Source of the DNA: Desmodus rotundus
Taxonomy: Eukaryota > Chordata > Mammalia > Chiroptera > Phyllostomidae
Assembly: GCF_022682495.2 (NCBI RefSeq)
Contig: NC_071392.1
Coordinates: 55,267,459 to 55,331,458 of the forward strand
DNA length: 64,000 bases
Reading direction: 5' to 3'
Positions 1 to 11,412 of the stretch are shown one piece after another. The position numbers were made by a program, and so were the translations under genes. Below the pieces are notes generated by a model. It was not told where the DNA came from, did not search any database, and saw only the letters and a program-made list of their open reading frames with translations. How positions within the stretch are numbered: position 1 is the first letter of the stretch; every line of letters starts with the position of its first letter.

Positions 1-179
1 TCCTTCAATTTTCAGTTTCCTTATCCCTCAGTCTCTCCTTGGAATTGTTTCCAAACCTTGATTTAATTAGTCCCACTTCTTGACATTGGGTCAAGAGCAG
101 TTATCTGTAGGTTTAGAACCACATATCCTACTCCATGTTGTATATCTTCTAAGATGTACTGTTATTAATTAATTAATTC

Positions 180-312
180 ATTCATTCATTCATCTACTCA
201 AGTATTTATTGGGCTTTTTGTGTCACTCTCTGGTGTTAGGGTCAGTGTTCTAGAACAGCTAAACAGAGCCCCTGACTTCAGGAAGATCACACTTGGGAGA
301 GAACACAGCACT
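180..312 (+). repeat. Ancient mammalian LINE-type relic
   Basis: Begins with ATTCATT repeats then 'caagtatttattgggc...gtcagtgttctagaacagctaaacag', resembling the widespread 'attcattcaacaaatatttattgag...actgttctagg...cagtgaacaaaacag' ancient repeat end. Family uncertain (L2 or old L1). Confidence 0.4.
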
Positions 313-856
313 TATTGCATTCAATTTCTGTTTCTCACTTGGGTTTATGAAAGTGTTTCTCCCCCTCTGCTTCCTCAATACCTCATCAAGAAGCCTCTTT
401 GCCAGGCCCTCCCAGAGAGAACCATCCCCTCCAGGTATGCCACTGTGGGCTTTTCCCCACTGTGGGATGTTCTTTCACCCTGGGGACTGCAGAGTGAACC
501 TTGGTTGGTGACCCAGTACAGGGAAAGAAAAATGGTCCTCTCCCCAATTGTATACCTCTGACATCAGATGTTCTGCCCCCTATCTTATGGAATATCTAAT
601 CCCATCTAGCCCACCCAATAGTTTAAGTGCACAACTTGTACCACATTTTAGGGGATTTAAGAAAATGAAATAACCAGTCTCCTGGTATTCAGCTCAGAAG
701 GTCAAATGTAGTCATCTAGCAGTTCCTCTTGGGCTCTCCGTGCCATCCCAAGACCTCCCCTTCTTTCAGCCTTTCCTCTAATATCTGACTGTTGGGGCTA
801 CTGTATGTCTTACTACCTCACTTAATTTCCATCTTTCAGTCAATATGAGCTATTAA
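313..856. other. Unassigned stretch
   Basis: No repeat, RNA gene or convincing coding sequence recognised. Short ORFs here have no family signature. Confidence 0.3.
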
Positions 857-1096
857 GCCCTGGCTGGGTGTCTATGTTGGTTGGAGCATCATCCCATAAA
901 CAAAAAACTTGTGGGTTGGATTCCTGATCAGGGCACATACCTAAGATTCGGTTTGATCTCCACTCAGGGCACATGCTAGAAGCAATCAATTGATGTTTCT
1001 CTCTCACATCAATGTTTCTCTCTCTGTCTCTGTCTCTCTCTCTCTCTCTGTCTCTTTCTGTCTCTAATAAATATGTCCTCAGGTAAGGATAAAAAA
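857..1096 (+). mobile_element. Ves SINE (bat tRNA-derived)
   Basis: Starts GCCCTGGCTGGG, continues TTGGTTGGAGCATCATCCCAT, a B-box-like GTGGGTTGGATTCC, CAGGGCACATACC, and ends in 'tgtttctctctcacatcaatgtttctctctct' with a (TC)n tail. This is the classic Ves family architecture of bats (pol III A/B boxes from a tRNA, CT-rich 3' part). Many substitutions; an old copy. Confidence 0.9.
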
Positions 1097-4000
1097 TGAT
1101 GAACACTTAAAACTTCCTATCAAATTCTATCATGTGTTTTGGCTCAATTTTAACATTTTTCCTACTCCTAACTTACCTCACCACAAACCTGGTAACCTCT
1201 CAAACTCTGGGTTCAAATGCACAAGAAGTCCCTGATTGGTGTTTCTCCTAGTGATATATAAACATCAAGATCTTTACCCATATTGCTAGTCAGAACTACT
1301 CATTCATGCCAGCACGTATGGCTTCTGTCTCCTTGCAACTATCCTCCTGTTTGCCATCACTCTACTCTCTTCTTTATTCAAAAGCCTTTCTAGCATGGCA
1401 TTTTCTCCATTCATTTCACTCTGAGTTGATATGTACCATATATGTTTTCCTCTCTCTCTCTCCTTCTATAAGAATGCAATTCCATAGAGTTTGACTTGGC
1501 CTTTATTACTCTGTCTTATGTTGTAATGCATTCCTTTGGCCCATCTGGAGATTTTTTCTTGCAAGGGTCACTGGAGGAGAATTACAGAGATTCTATAATC
1601 CACACAAGTGTATAACAAAAAGAAGAAAAATTTACCCAAATTTCCTATGGCTATCTGTTTACACTGGTGGACAATGAACAGGCTTTGGGTTTAGGATGCA
1701 GACAGATCAGTCTTGGAACACTATCTCTGCCACATATAAGCTGAATGATTCTGGCAAGTTTAATAAATATATCAATATCAATAATAATGTCAGCTCTGAG
1801 GGCTATTTCTTATCTTGAACTTTTTATATTTCATATCTCAACTCCATAATAACTTGCAAGGAAGGTATTATTACCTAAAATTTATAAATAAAGAAAGAGA
1901 TTTAAAGAATTTAGCAGGAGACTTCAGTTTCTCACAGCAGCTGCCTTCTTCCAGAGCCAATGATGCAAGAAAGAGACAGAAGCCAAAGAATTTTTTATAA
2001 TTTATCTCAGAAGTAACATACTATCATTTCATTTGTACTCTCCTGGCCACCCAAATCAAAGTTGATACAATGTGGAATCAGAGAGGGGATTATACAAGCA
2101 TTTGAATACCAGGAAGCAAGGTTCATTGAGGGCTATATTGAAGGCTGATTGCCATACTAACAGAATCATGAGTTGTAGATGTTTCTAGTTAAGAGTTTAA
2201 TATTCATAAGAGTACAATTTCACAACATTAAAAATCAGAAATAATAACTGCTTAATGCAAACTGGAGTCTCCTATATGTAACCTGCCCCTCACTATAGCA
2301 TTCCCACTTTCCAAATATAAGTCCTTTTTAGCACTTTGTTTTTATATTTTTAGTGGTTATCCTAAGTGCTAAATAATATACATTTTTATGAGTTTTTATT
2401 AGCTTTAGTGATTATCTTGCTACTATGGATGAGGACCTAGCATTGTTACTCCTGCAATCTAATAACTGTCTCCCATTATGCATGTGCATGCATCATCACT
2501 ATCTCATTTTTTAATAGACTAGAAAAACCTCTTTGCTTCATGTGGATGTAGGTGTTTAATAATAGAAGTTGGTTAAAGAGTATAATTTTATCAAAGGACA
2601 TATACGTTTAATTTGGTTTTGACATCAAGTACATTGTTTTACATTCATTCACCAAGCCTTTGATGTAGGACTAAGGCTCTTTCTTTGAGAATGGATATCC
2701 TGATTGGAGATTGACATAATTTTCTTATATGATTCATATTTATAATGTATCTCCTAAAATTTACTGTTTGAGATTCTTTAAACTAGAACAAGAACTTTAT
2801 TACTGTAAAATTTCATGAATGCAGAATCTTTCTACATTTCATAATTTTCTTCACTCTTTTGCAGTTCTGTCTTATGATTTATTTAGCCACAAATGTCTTC
2901 AGTGATATTCTTTGAACTCTATGAAAACAGTTTGTTTGTTTGTTAGCTTGGTTTGTTGGGGGTTTTTTGTTTGTTTATTTGTTTTTCTCAGATTTTAAGT
3001 GTTTGTGTAATACAATCACAAATACAACTGCCATAGACAGGTTTGAGAACAAAAATACTTGAGCCTCTTAGTAAGCATACAACTTAACCAGTGAGAGCAA
3101 TATGTATAGGTACTATACAGAGTGACCTACTTACTTATGTGTATTCAATATTCTGAGAGCATCAGACAATAATTTTATGCAGGAAGTAATGATCATTCAT
3201 TAATTCCAGAGTCCGTTAAGTGGGATCCATTACAAGATTTTCTATGATATTTCCTCTCATAGCAAAGTTGGGAAGTGCATTTCTGTATACCACAATCACT
3301 TAAGTTAGTAGCATCACAACAACTGAAGAAACAAAGTGTTCAGAGTCATAAAATTCAAGAAAGCCAAGAACTATTTAGTTTAAGAGCAAATAGCTCTGCC
3401 TACCTAAATATTAGTTACTGATATTACCACTGAATAATAATCCCTGAATCATCACCCAACAAAGGCTAAATTATGATCAGTGTTGTCTGCTTAAGGATGT
3501 GGAAAGTGAGGACCCTTTGTAAGTATTTTCATCAAATGCATTGAAATAAAACCTTGGAGCTGGTGATGTTTGACTCTCTACCATTCACCTTACCCAATCC
3601 TGTATATCTACTAGCATTGCAATTTAGGGAACTGACCCTTTCTCAGGAAGTTGGTTCTGATTTGTCTTATTCAATCATAGCCTCCTATCCTTGTGTTTGG
3701 TCTATGCCAACTTGTGCCAGAAAGTCATTAGTTGATGACTTCTGTGAAATTTCTTAATGCTTTTAAAAGAAGCAGTCTATATTGGATGCAAAGATAAAAA
3801 TGCCCCACTTTTTGCTAAGGTCTTTGTTGAGATAAGAGCCTGATGTCAAAGTCAAAATACTAAGGAGGAAAGTGATCAGAGAATTATAAAGAAATAGGGC
3901 TGGTGCCATGATTACTCTGTGCCTAAAAACTGGGTTCCAAGTTATATGTGCAACAAATGTTCTTAGTTTTTAAACCTGTTCAGTCATATTTTATATCTTA

Positions 4001-4544
4001 TAGCCAGACTCTAATTTAATTTTTCATTGTTTAAAATATTCTTCTTCAATTATGGAATGAAATATTTTTTACATTGAGGTATTTTGGTTTCTATTAATTC
4101 AAGGAAATTAGGTGCTACTTTAATTTATACATTAAATGAATAGAATGCATTACTCCAAGGGGTGGATAAGTTGAAAAGGATAACTGTAACATTATTAAAG
4201 AAAGTAAAAAACAGTAATTCTCTATGATCAATATAAAGAGCAAGCAACAACATTTACTCTCAAAACATCCTATAGGACCATCCTAATATTCAAAACATCC
4301 TCTAGAGTACTAGAATGCATGGGCCCAGAAGGGTTTGATTGAAGGATCTGATAATTCTTGGAGGGTGGGCCATAAAATATAATTAGATATTTCTAGCAGT
4401 GTCTGGTGGTAAACTCTACATCAGACACTGAGTTCTGCCATTTAGATGACTTTTCACTTGAAAATTTTCAAATAGTTCTATCAAGAAAATATTACTTTTA
4501 TACTAAACTTAAAGAGGAGAAGAAAACATGGTTATTGAATTTTA
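1097..4544. other. Mostly unassigned AT-rich flank
   Basis: No gene. Faint MIR-like pieces at about 1675-1760 (minus) and 1840-1915 (plus), and a (GTTT)n-like run at 2931-2990. The rest is featureless to me. Confidence 0.35.
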
Positions 4545-4632
4545 AAAATTCGCCCAATGTTATAGTGCTGCTAAGTAGCTGACCTAAAATTTGTATTACC
4601 TAAACTAGAACCTCTTCTCTTCACCACTGTTA
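4545..4632 (+). repeat. MIR SINE 3' fragment
   Basis: 'cgcccaatgttatagtgctgctaagtagctgacctaaaatttgtattacctaaactagaacctcttctcttcaccactgttatat' follows the MIR order 'gcccaaggtcacacagctagtaagtggcagagc...cccatgctcttaaccactatgc'. Strongly decayed. Confidence 0.5.
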
Positions 4633-5324
4633 TATGTTTAATTTAATTAATTAATTTTAATTCACAGGCTAAAAAAAGAAAGAAAAAAACTTGTAAGCAA
4701 AATAACACAGGGCATGCATAACTATAATGATTAGAAACATCTTCTAAACACTTTTCTCTACTGACAGTTAACTCAGCTTCACTCGTTATAATAGCATGTA
4801 CCTTTTCAATGGGCCAAAGGGACCCTCTGTCTTTCCAGATCAAAGAGTTTTTTGTTATGAGTCCCTGTAAAGTGATTGCTTATAATAAATGTATTTCCAA
4901 TGACTTTAAATTGGAGTGAGATGTAAATGTGTAGCAAATAGATCCAAAGAGGGTTTTTTTTAATTAAATTATTTCTTTAATTTCACATTGATACACTACC
5001 CCTCCTCTGCTTGTTATAATACAATGTCAAATACGTGAAGTGACATTAAAAATAATTCAAATCATTATTGAAATTCAGAAAAGGAAAAGAAAATGAATGG
5101 AATTAATATTGCTTGTTAACCATTGGAAAAACAACATAATCATTTATGCCCTAAATGCTCTTAATATTTAGGACAATCACTCTGTAAGTATACACACTTT
5201 CTTCAAATACTAGTTTGCTACACATAACCTACATATTCAAAATCCTACTGAATATATAATGCTGGATATTGCCTTTTGTATGTGCATGTATGGTCACAAC
5301 ATAAAATTAAATACACAACATAAA

Positions 5325-5858
5325 ATTTTCTATTTTTAAAAATTTCAAGAGTACAACACAGTATTATTAACCATATAGAGTTTGTTGTGCAAGAAATCTC
5401 CACAAATTTTTGTTACAAAACTGAAGCTCTATACCATGAACAAGAATTCTCCTTTTCCCACTCCCTCTTGTCCCTGGCAACCACTATTCTGCTTTCAGTT
5501 TCTAAGAATTTAACTACTTTAGATAACTCATACAATTATAATCATGCCATATTTTTCTTTTTGTAACTGGCTTATTTCATTGAACATAATAACCTCAACA
5601 TTCACCTAAGTTGTAGTGTATGACAGGGTTAAATTCTTTTTTAAGGCTGAATAATATTCTTGTGTATTTATATACCACATTATTTTATCCATTCACCTGT
5701 TGATGAACAATTAGATAGAAAGCTTCCATCTCCTGGCTATGGTGAATAATACTGCAGTGAACATGATATGCAAATATCTTTTCAAGATCCTGTCTCCAAT
5801 TGTTTTAGGTATGTACCCAGAAATGGAATTGCTGGATAAAATGGTAATTCCATTTTTA
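5325..5858 (-). mobile_element. Old L1 3' fragment (L1M-type)
   Basis: Reverse-oriented L1 tail with landmarks such as AATAATATTCTTGTGTA, CACATTATTTTATCCATTCA, GGTGAATAATACTGCAGTGAACAT and GTACCCAGAAATGGAATTGCTGGAT. Diverged, so it is older than the L1 next to it; the younger copy appears inserted at its right end. Confidence 0.8.
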
Positions 5859-7545
5859 TTTTCTTAATTGTTGTTCAAGTATAGTTGTCTCCATTTTCCC
5901 CCTACCACTCTTTCCAACCCCACCCACCCCGCCTCCCACCCTTGAACCTACCCTCTTTGGCTTTGTTTATGTGTCCTTTATACACATTCCTTGACAGCCC
6001 TTCCCCTGTTTCCCCCCATTATCCCTCTCCCCCCTCCCCTCTGATCCTTGTCAGTTTGCTCTTTATTTCAACATATCTGGTTATATTTTGCTTGCTTGTT
6101 TGTTTTATTGATTAGGTTTCACTTATAAGTGAGATCATATGGTATTTGTCTTTTACCATCTGGCTCATTTCACTTAGCATAATGTTTAGCATAATGCTCA
6201 GTGAAATGCTCTCTCAAGTTCCTTCTATGCTGTCCTGAGGGTAGGAGCTCTTTCTTTCTTTCTGCTGTGTAGTATTCCATTGTGTAAATGTACTATAGTT
6301 TTTTTGATCTATTCATTTACTGAGGGGCACTTAGGTTGCTTCCAGCATTTGACTATTGTAAATTGTGCTCCTATGAACATTGGGGTGCATAAGTTCTCAT
6401 GGATTGGTGTTTCAGGGTTCTTAGGATGCAATCCCGCCAGTGGAACTTCCGGGTCAAAAGGCATTTCCATTTTTAGTTTTCTGAGAAACTTCCATACTGT
6501 TTTCCACAGTGGCTGCACTAGTCTGCTTTCCCACCAATAATGCACTAGGGTACCCTTTTCTCCACCCTCTCCAGCACTTGATGTTTGTTGATTTGTTTAT
6601 GATGGCCATTCTGACCTAGCCATCAGAGGTATAACCTGGCCAATGAAGAGGTATCTTATTGTGGTTTTAATTGGCATCTCTCTGACAGCTAGTGATGCTG
6701 AGCATCATTTCATATGTCTCTGGGCCCTCTGTATATCCTCCTTTGAGAAGTGTCTGTCCAGGTCTTTTCTCCATTTTTTAATTGGATTGTTGGTCTTCCT
6801 GGTGTGGAGTCGTGGGAGTTCTTTATATTTTGGAGATCAAACCTTTGCCTGAGGTATCATTTGCAAATACATTTTTCCATATGATTTGTTCTCTTTTCAT
6901 TTTACTGTTGTTTTCTTTGGCCATGCAAAAGCTTTTTATTTTGATGAGATACCATTTGTTTATTCTTTCCTTTATGTCCCTCACTCTAGAGTACAGGTGG
7001 CAAACACAAGGCCCGTGGGCTAAATCCAGCCCTCCACCCTATTCTATCCAGCCAGGTACCTTGTTTCTACCCAGCGGCAGCACCGAGTTCCTTGCACCTG
7101 GTTGAGTAGTTACATTTATACAATCCTAAAATTACATTCGGCCCTTTGAAGGCAACCACGAGGCTGATGTGGTCCCTGGTGAAAATGAGTTTGACACCCC
7201 TGCTCTAGGGCATATATTGGTGAAAATACCGCTGTGTGGAATACCTGAGATTTTCCTGCCTATGTTCTCCTCTAGGACTTTTATGGTGTCATGACTTATA
7301 TTTAAGTCTTTTATCCACCTTGAATTTATTTTTGTGTATGGTATAAGTTGGTGGTCTGGTTTCAGTTTTTTGCATGTAACTGTCCAGATCTCCCAACACC
7401 ATTTGTTGAAGAGGCTATTTTTTACTCCATTTTTTGCTTCCAATCCCTTTGTTGAATATTAATTGAGTATGGAGACATGGGTTTATTTCTGGGCTCTCTA
7501 TTCTGTTCCATTGGTCTGATCCAAAGAGATTTGGAGATTGGCTGT
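5859..7545 (-). mobile_element. 5'-truncated bat L1, ORF2 C-terminus and 3' UTR
   Basis: About 1.69 kb of reverse-oriented L1 (including a 211-bp hAT insert). The left end is the L1 tail (reverse complement of 'acttgaacaacaat', then polyadenine appearing as T-rich). The protein fragments in reverse read [26 protein letters not shown], part of the ORF2 C-terminal domain also found at 57.8 kb. The 5' truncation point is near 7545. No intact ORF. Confidence 0.9.
6992..7202 (+). mobile_element. Non-autonomous hAT transposon inserted in an L1
   Basis: A 211-bp insert that interrupts L1 sequence. It begins TACAGGTGGCAAAC and ends GTTTGACACCCCTG, imperfect terminal inverted repeats of about 14 bp (10 of 14 matching). 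It is flanked by an 8-bp duplication, CTCTAGAG (6984-6991) and CTCTAGGG (7203-7210), the size made by hAT transposases. No coding capacity, so it was mobilised in trans. Internal text ('aaggcccgtgggctaaatccagccctcc') is typical of hAT MITEs, and young hAT elements are a known feature of vesper bats. Confidence 0.85.
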
Positions 7546-7855
7546 GCTTGAAAATTTTATGGAGAAACAGCTTCAAAATTCGCATAAGTCCTATTAAAAA
7601 AAAGCTTGACTTAGGTTGTGTTTCATGGTCATTATCATTCTTTAAAGACTATATTCATGCAGACTGTGCTTCTTCATCATCAACTCATTTTATAGTAGTA
7701 CAATAACTGGTTTGTGTATACCATTAAATTAGTAACTTAAAAAAATAAATGTTAGAAACTAGTTAATTGTCTTGGAGATTGTATTTATTGATAAAGCAAA
7801 TGGAAAAAGTATCTTCATCATTTTTTTGTTTATTTAATCATTAAAATACTTTTAT
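7546..7855. other. Unassigned stretch
   Basis: No recognisable feature; AT-rich. Confidence 0.3.
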
Positions 7856-8005
7856 ATGACCTCACTCTCACAGCACCTCAGGGACCGAAGTAGAATAGGT
7901 ACCATTGGCTCCACCCTACAGAAGAATAAATCTACCATCTAGTTCAAGGTCACATCACCAAGTAAAGTGACAACCTGTACCAAGTACAGTAGTACTCCTT
8001 CCATA
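7856..8005 (+). repeat. MIR SINE
   Basis: 'gacctcactctcacagcacctcagggaccgaagtagaataggtaccattggctccaccctacagaagaataaat...caaggtcacatcaccaagtaaagtgaca' follows the MIR core and tail in plus orientation. Confidence 0.65.
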
Positions 8006-9659
8006 ACTAACCCATCTTCAGTTTCTTCATGCATACACAATTTCCAGCAGGGTTAATGTTGCACATTAGCCATTCATGTGAAACCAAGTTGACTATTCTC
8101 AGAGATGAGTTTATATGATTACAAAAATTGCTTTATACTAAATTCAAAGAGAAAATACAGAGTCAAGAATATATCACCAAGCTTTATATACATAGTTTCA
8201 TACCACATCCATCTCTTTTAGAACATGGCTACTAATAATCTTTTGATGAATATGTCTATGTCTGCAGTCATTATACCATGTCTCATTTTTCTTTCTTGTA
8301 TTTCTGGAAAGACTATGAGTAGAGGAAAAACCCAGACAGGGCAGGTATGAATTTTAGCCAGTTTGGGCTAACACATCACCTACTTAACACCCAGAGAATT
8401 CAAGGTCATCAATTCAATGGTATGGTATGTTCAACTTGTCTAATTTGTCTCTCTGCTTCCACTTGTAAAACAAAAAACAAAACAAGCAAAAAAACCCTCA
8501 CCCTCATAAAGCCCTTCCCTGTATTTACTGTATTGATCTGAATAGTTGTTAAAGTGGGGAGTACCATGCCAATGTTCCACAAATTTTATAAAATATAAAT
8601 CCCCAGGTTCTATATCTGACTTATTGTCTCAAAAATCTCTGGTCAGTGAAGCATGGTAATACACATTTTTATAACTTTCCCAAGTGATTTTGCACACTTA
8701 AGTTGGAGAATTACTGGCTGAGGACACAAAGCCCCATTGAAACTTTCTCTGCCAAAATGTTTTACTCTTAATGACCTTCCCTTCTGGATTTCAGAAAGAC
8801 CAGGAGCAGAATACTCGTGAAATGAAGAACGACAGAAATAAAACACAGAAGCAAAAAACAAACTCTCCTGGTAGAGAGTGAAAGAAAAAAAGAAGTAAAA
8901 ATATAATGAAATGTAGAGTGAAACAGAGTTTAGAAACATAGAAATGGATGCAAAAAATAGCTAACTAGGCTAATGACAGTGATAAAGTGCATATAAACAT
9001 GTCATGTAGCCAAAACTCATCTCTCTGCTTTGACCTTTTCTTTAAGAGCAACATCAGTAATCCTGAAGCAATTCTTCTAGTTAATTTGAATGTCTTTGAC
9101 AGCTATTTTTTCCACAAGAAGTAATTGTCATGTTTTACTGTTGTTGCTGTTATAACAAAAACACTTATTAGAACATCAAAAACAGAATGTCAATCAATTA
9201 AAAAGTATGTCTCACAATTATGTAGGTCCTTGTGGTAATATCTGTTACACAGGGAGAAGGAGGTACTTTGGCCAAATGATGCTTGTAACACCCATCTGGT
9301 CAGTTTGATTTTCTAATCTTGTCACTGAAATGCACTTAAGAGAATCTACCTCTGCCCTTTTTACAGACAGGGACAATAAAACCTAAAGATGTAAATGTAA
9401 CTTAATATGACAAAGTTACTTATTGACTGAGGCAACCTAAAGCTTGGATTTCCTGAATAGTGGTCGGTAGTTGTTTCCTCTTCACTACATTGCTTCCATT
9501 CTGCTGGTTACCAGCTGAAAAAGTAGTTGGTTGCATCATTGTAAATAATCTACATACAGAAGAAGAAGAATAAAGTTGTGTGGTATCAGCAGAATTATGA
9601 AGAAACAACGATCATGCTCTTGGTGGAGAGGTGGTAGGACATGTGGATATAGTTGATGG
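8006..9659. other. Unassigned AT-rich flank
   Basis: No gene or repeat recognised. Short ORFs without family signatures only. Confidence 0.3.
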
Positions 9660-9905
9660 TACAATGGCTGGTGCAGAACTTCTCTTGTTTGGAACCCTAC
9701 CTCTGTTGCATCCTACATGTTTCACCTTGGCTAAGTTACTTAACTACTGTGTTCCACAGTTTTCTCACCTGTGAAATGGTGGCTATGGTCCACCTTCTAA
9801 AAGGTAGAAGCAAAAGCTATATCTCACAGAGTGTTTATAAGGCACAAAGCATTCAGGACAGTACCCAGCAAATAATGCCTTTCTAAGAGTTTGTTAAATG
9901 TGTTA
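9660..9905 (-). repeat. MIR SINE, nearly full length
   Basis: Reverse-oriented MIR: 'caccttggctaagttacttaactactgtgttccacagttttctcacctgtgaaatggtggctatggtcc...cagagtgtttataaggcacaaagcattcaggacagtacccagcaaataatg' matches the reverse complement of the MIR consensus along most of its length. Confidence 0.75.
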
Positions 9906-10112
9906 TAAACTGTTAATATTATAGGTAGTTTCTTTCAGCTACCCTTGTATAGGAAGGACTGTTCCAAGTCTGGCTCTCACTTTTCCTAAGTCTTTCCTTT
10001 TAATTATACATAGATAATATTTCATATGCCTCACTTACTTTTTAAATAAGAATTTAAAAAGTGTATCTCAGATTATGAAAAATAAGTTGCTTTTAGAGAT
10101 TTCCATTAGTAA

Positions 10113-10321
10113 CAATAGCCAGAGGGGAGTGGGGAGAGGATAGTGGGGAGAGGGGTCTATAAGAGCTACTACTATAAAGGACACAAGGACAAAATCAAGG
10201 GGGATGGTAGAGGTGAGGGAGGGAGGTGGGACTGGCTGGGGTGGGGTAGAGGGATGGGGAGAAAATGCAGACAATTGTAACTGAATAAAAATAAATTAAT
10301 TAATTAAAAAAGAAAAAATAA
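10113..10321 (+). mobile_element. Severely 5'-truncated L1 tail with perfect target-site duplications
   Basis: Only 209 bp of L1 3' UTR ('ggacacaaggacaaaatcaagggggatgg' to 'gacaattgtaactgaataaaaataaa' and an A-rich tail). It is flanked by identical 16-bp duplications AGATTTCCATTAGTAA at 10097-10112 and 10322-10337. This is the hallmark of target-primed reverse transcription and of a fairly recent insertion. Confidence 0.93.
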
Positions 10322-10337
10322 AGATTTCCATTAGTAA

Positions 10338-11397
10338 GAAAGTATAATTTCTTACTAATACTTAGTAGTTTCATTAGTAAGTATTTACTTTTGTGACTTG
10401 AGGTTGAGTTCAAATAATATTTCCTGAGGACCTATCACACTTTTCCATGTCTCCATATACAGTTCTAATATACATTGAGTTTCTTCCACTCTTACAAATA
10501 TGTAAGAGCAGAGAGGATTGTACTAAATGAAAGAAGCCAACTTTCATTAGCTCATGCCCATCTTCTAAGGTAAAATTCAGTCAGTTCCATAGCCCATCTC
10601 TAAATTTCATTCAGTCATGCCTGGAATACCTCAGGCATTTCACATATGCCCATAAACTTCAGTTCCTACAAGGCCTTTCTCAGGTTTTTCTATACCTCCA
10701 GTGGGGATTCATCACACTGCCACTTTTCCAGAGATCACCTTGAAAATGCCAAAATCTGGTGAGGGTCCTATCTCTTTCATGCCTCCCAAACCTGTTGACT
10801 TTATTTAGGCAGCGTCTATGATGTTTTCAATTTACAATTGGGGAAAATGGTTCTCTCGCCCATATAGTGTCAGAATTTACTTATTATTTGGGAACTAAAG
10901 GAAGCTCCCTGTATACACAGTCCTTGGTGTAAAGGTTCCTTTCATTTCTGTCTGCAGCTGTTTCTCTCTGCTCACCTAGACCCTGTCCTTGAAGTCTGAC
11001 AGGTGGAGGGTACAGCTTTTCCCACCTTAATCCCCTAGCTACCTACTCTTCCTTCAGGAAAAGATCAGAAAGAAACTTCTATAAGTTTGATTCCTAGAGG
11101 CCAGTATGTGCATTTATCAGATTACTCCCTGGTAAATCTCAGTCATAGCTGAAGCTAGATAGGAGCACCTGACTTCACCCTCAGCACAACTAGGTTTCAT
11201 CTACTTTTGCCTCATTTTTGATAATCTGAAAGGTGTTTTTATATTGATTTCTGTTTCATAAAATTTAATCTCAGTGCTTAATCCACATCAACATACTTCC
11301 TATTCTGGACTTATTACATACTTTTGAAAATCAGTTTCCCAGATGAATGGATCTAGTCAGAATCATAACTGGGGACTTGTTCAGTATAAAATGGATT
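10338..11397. other. Unassigned stretch
   Basis: About 1.06 kb without recognisable feature. Confidence 0.3.
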
Positions 11398-11412
11398 AAG
11401 ATTACATTTCCT

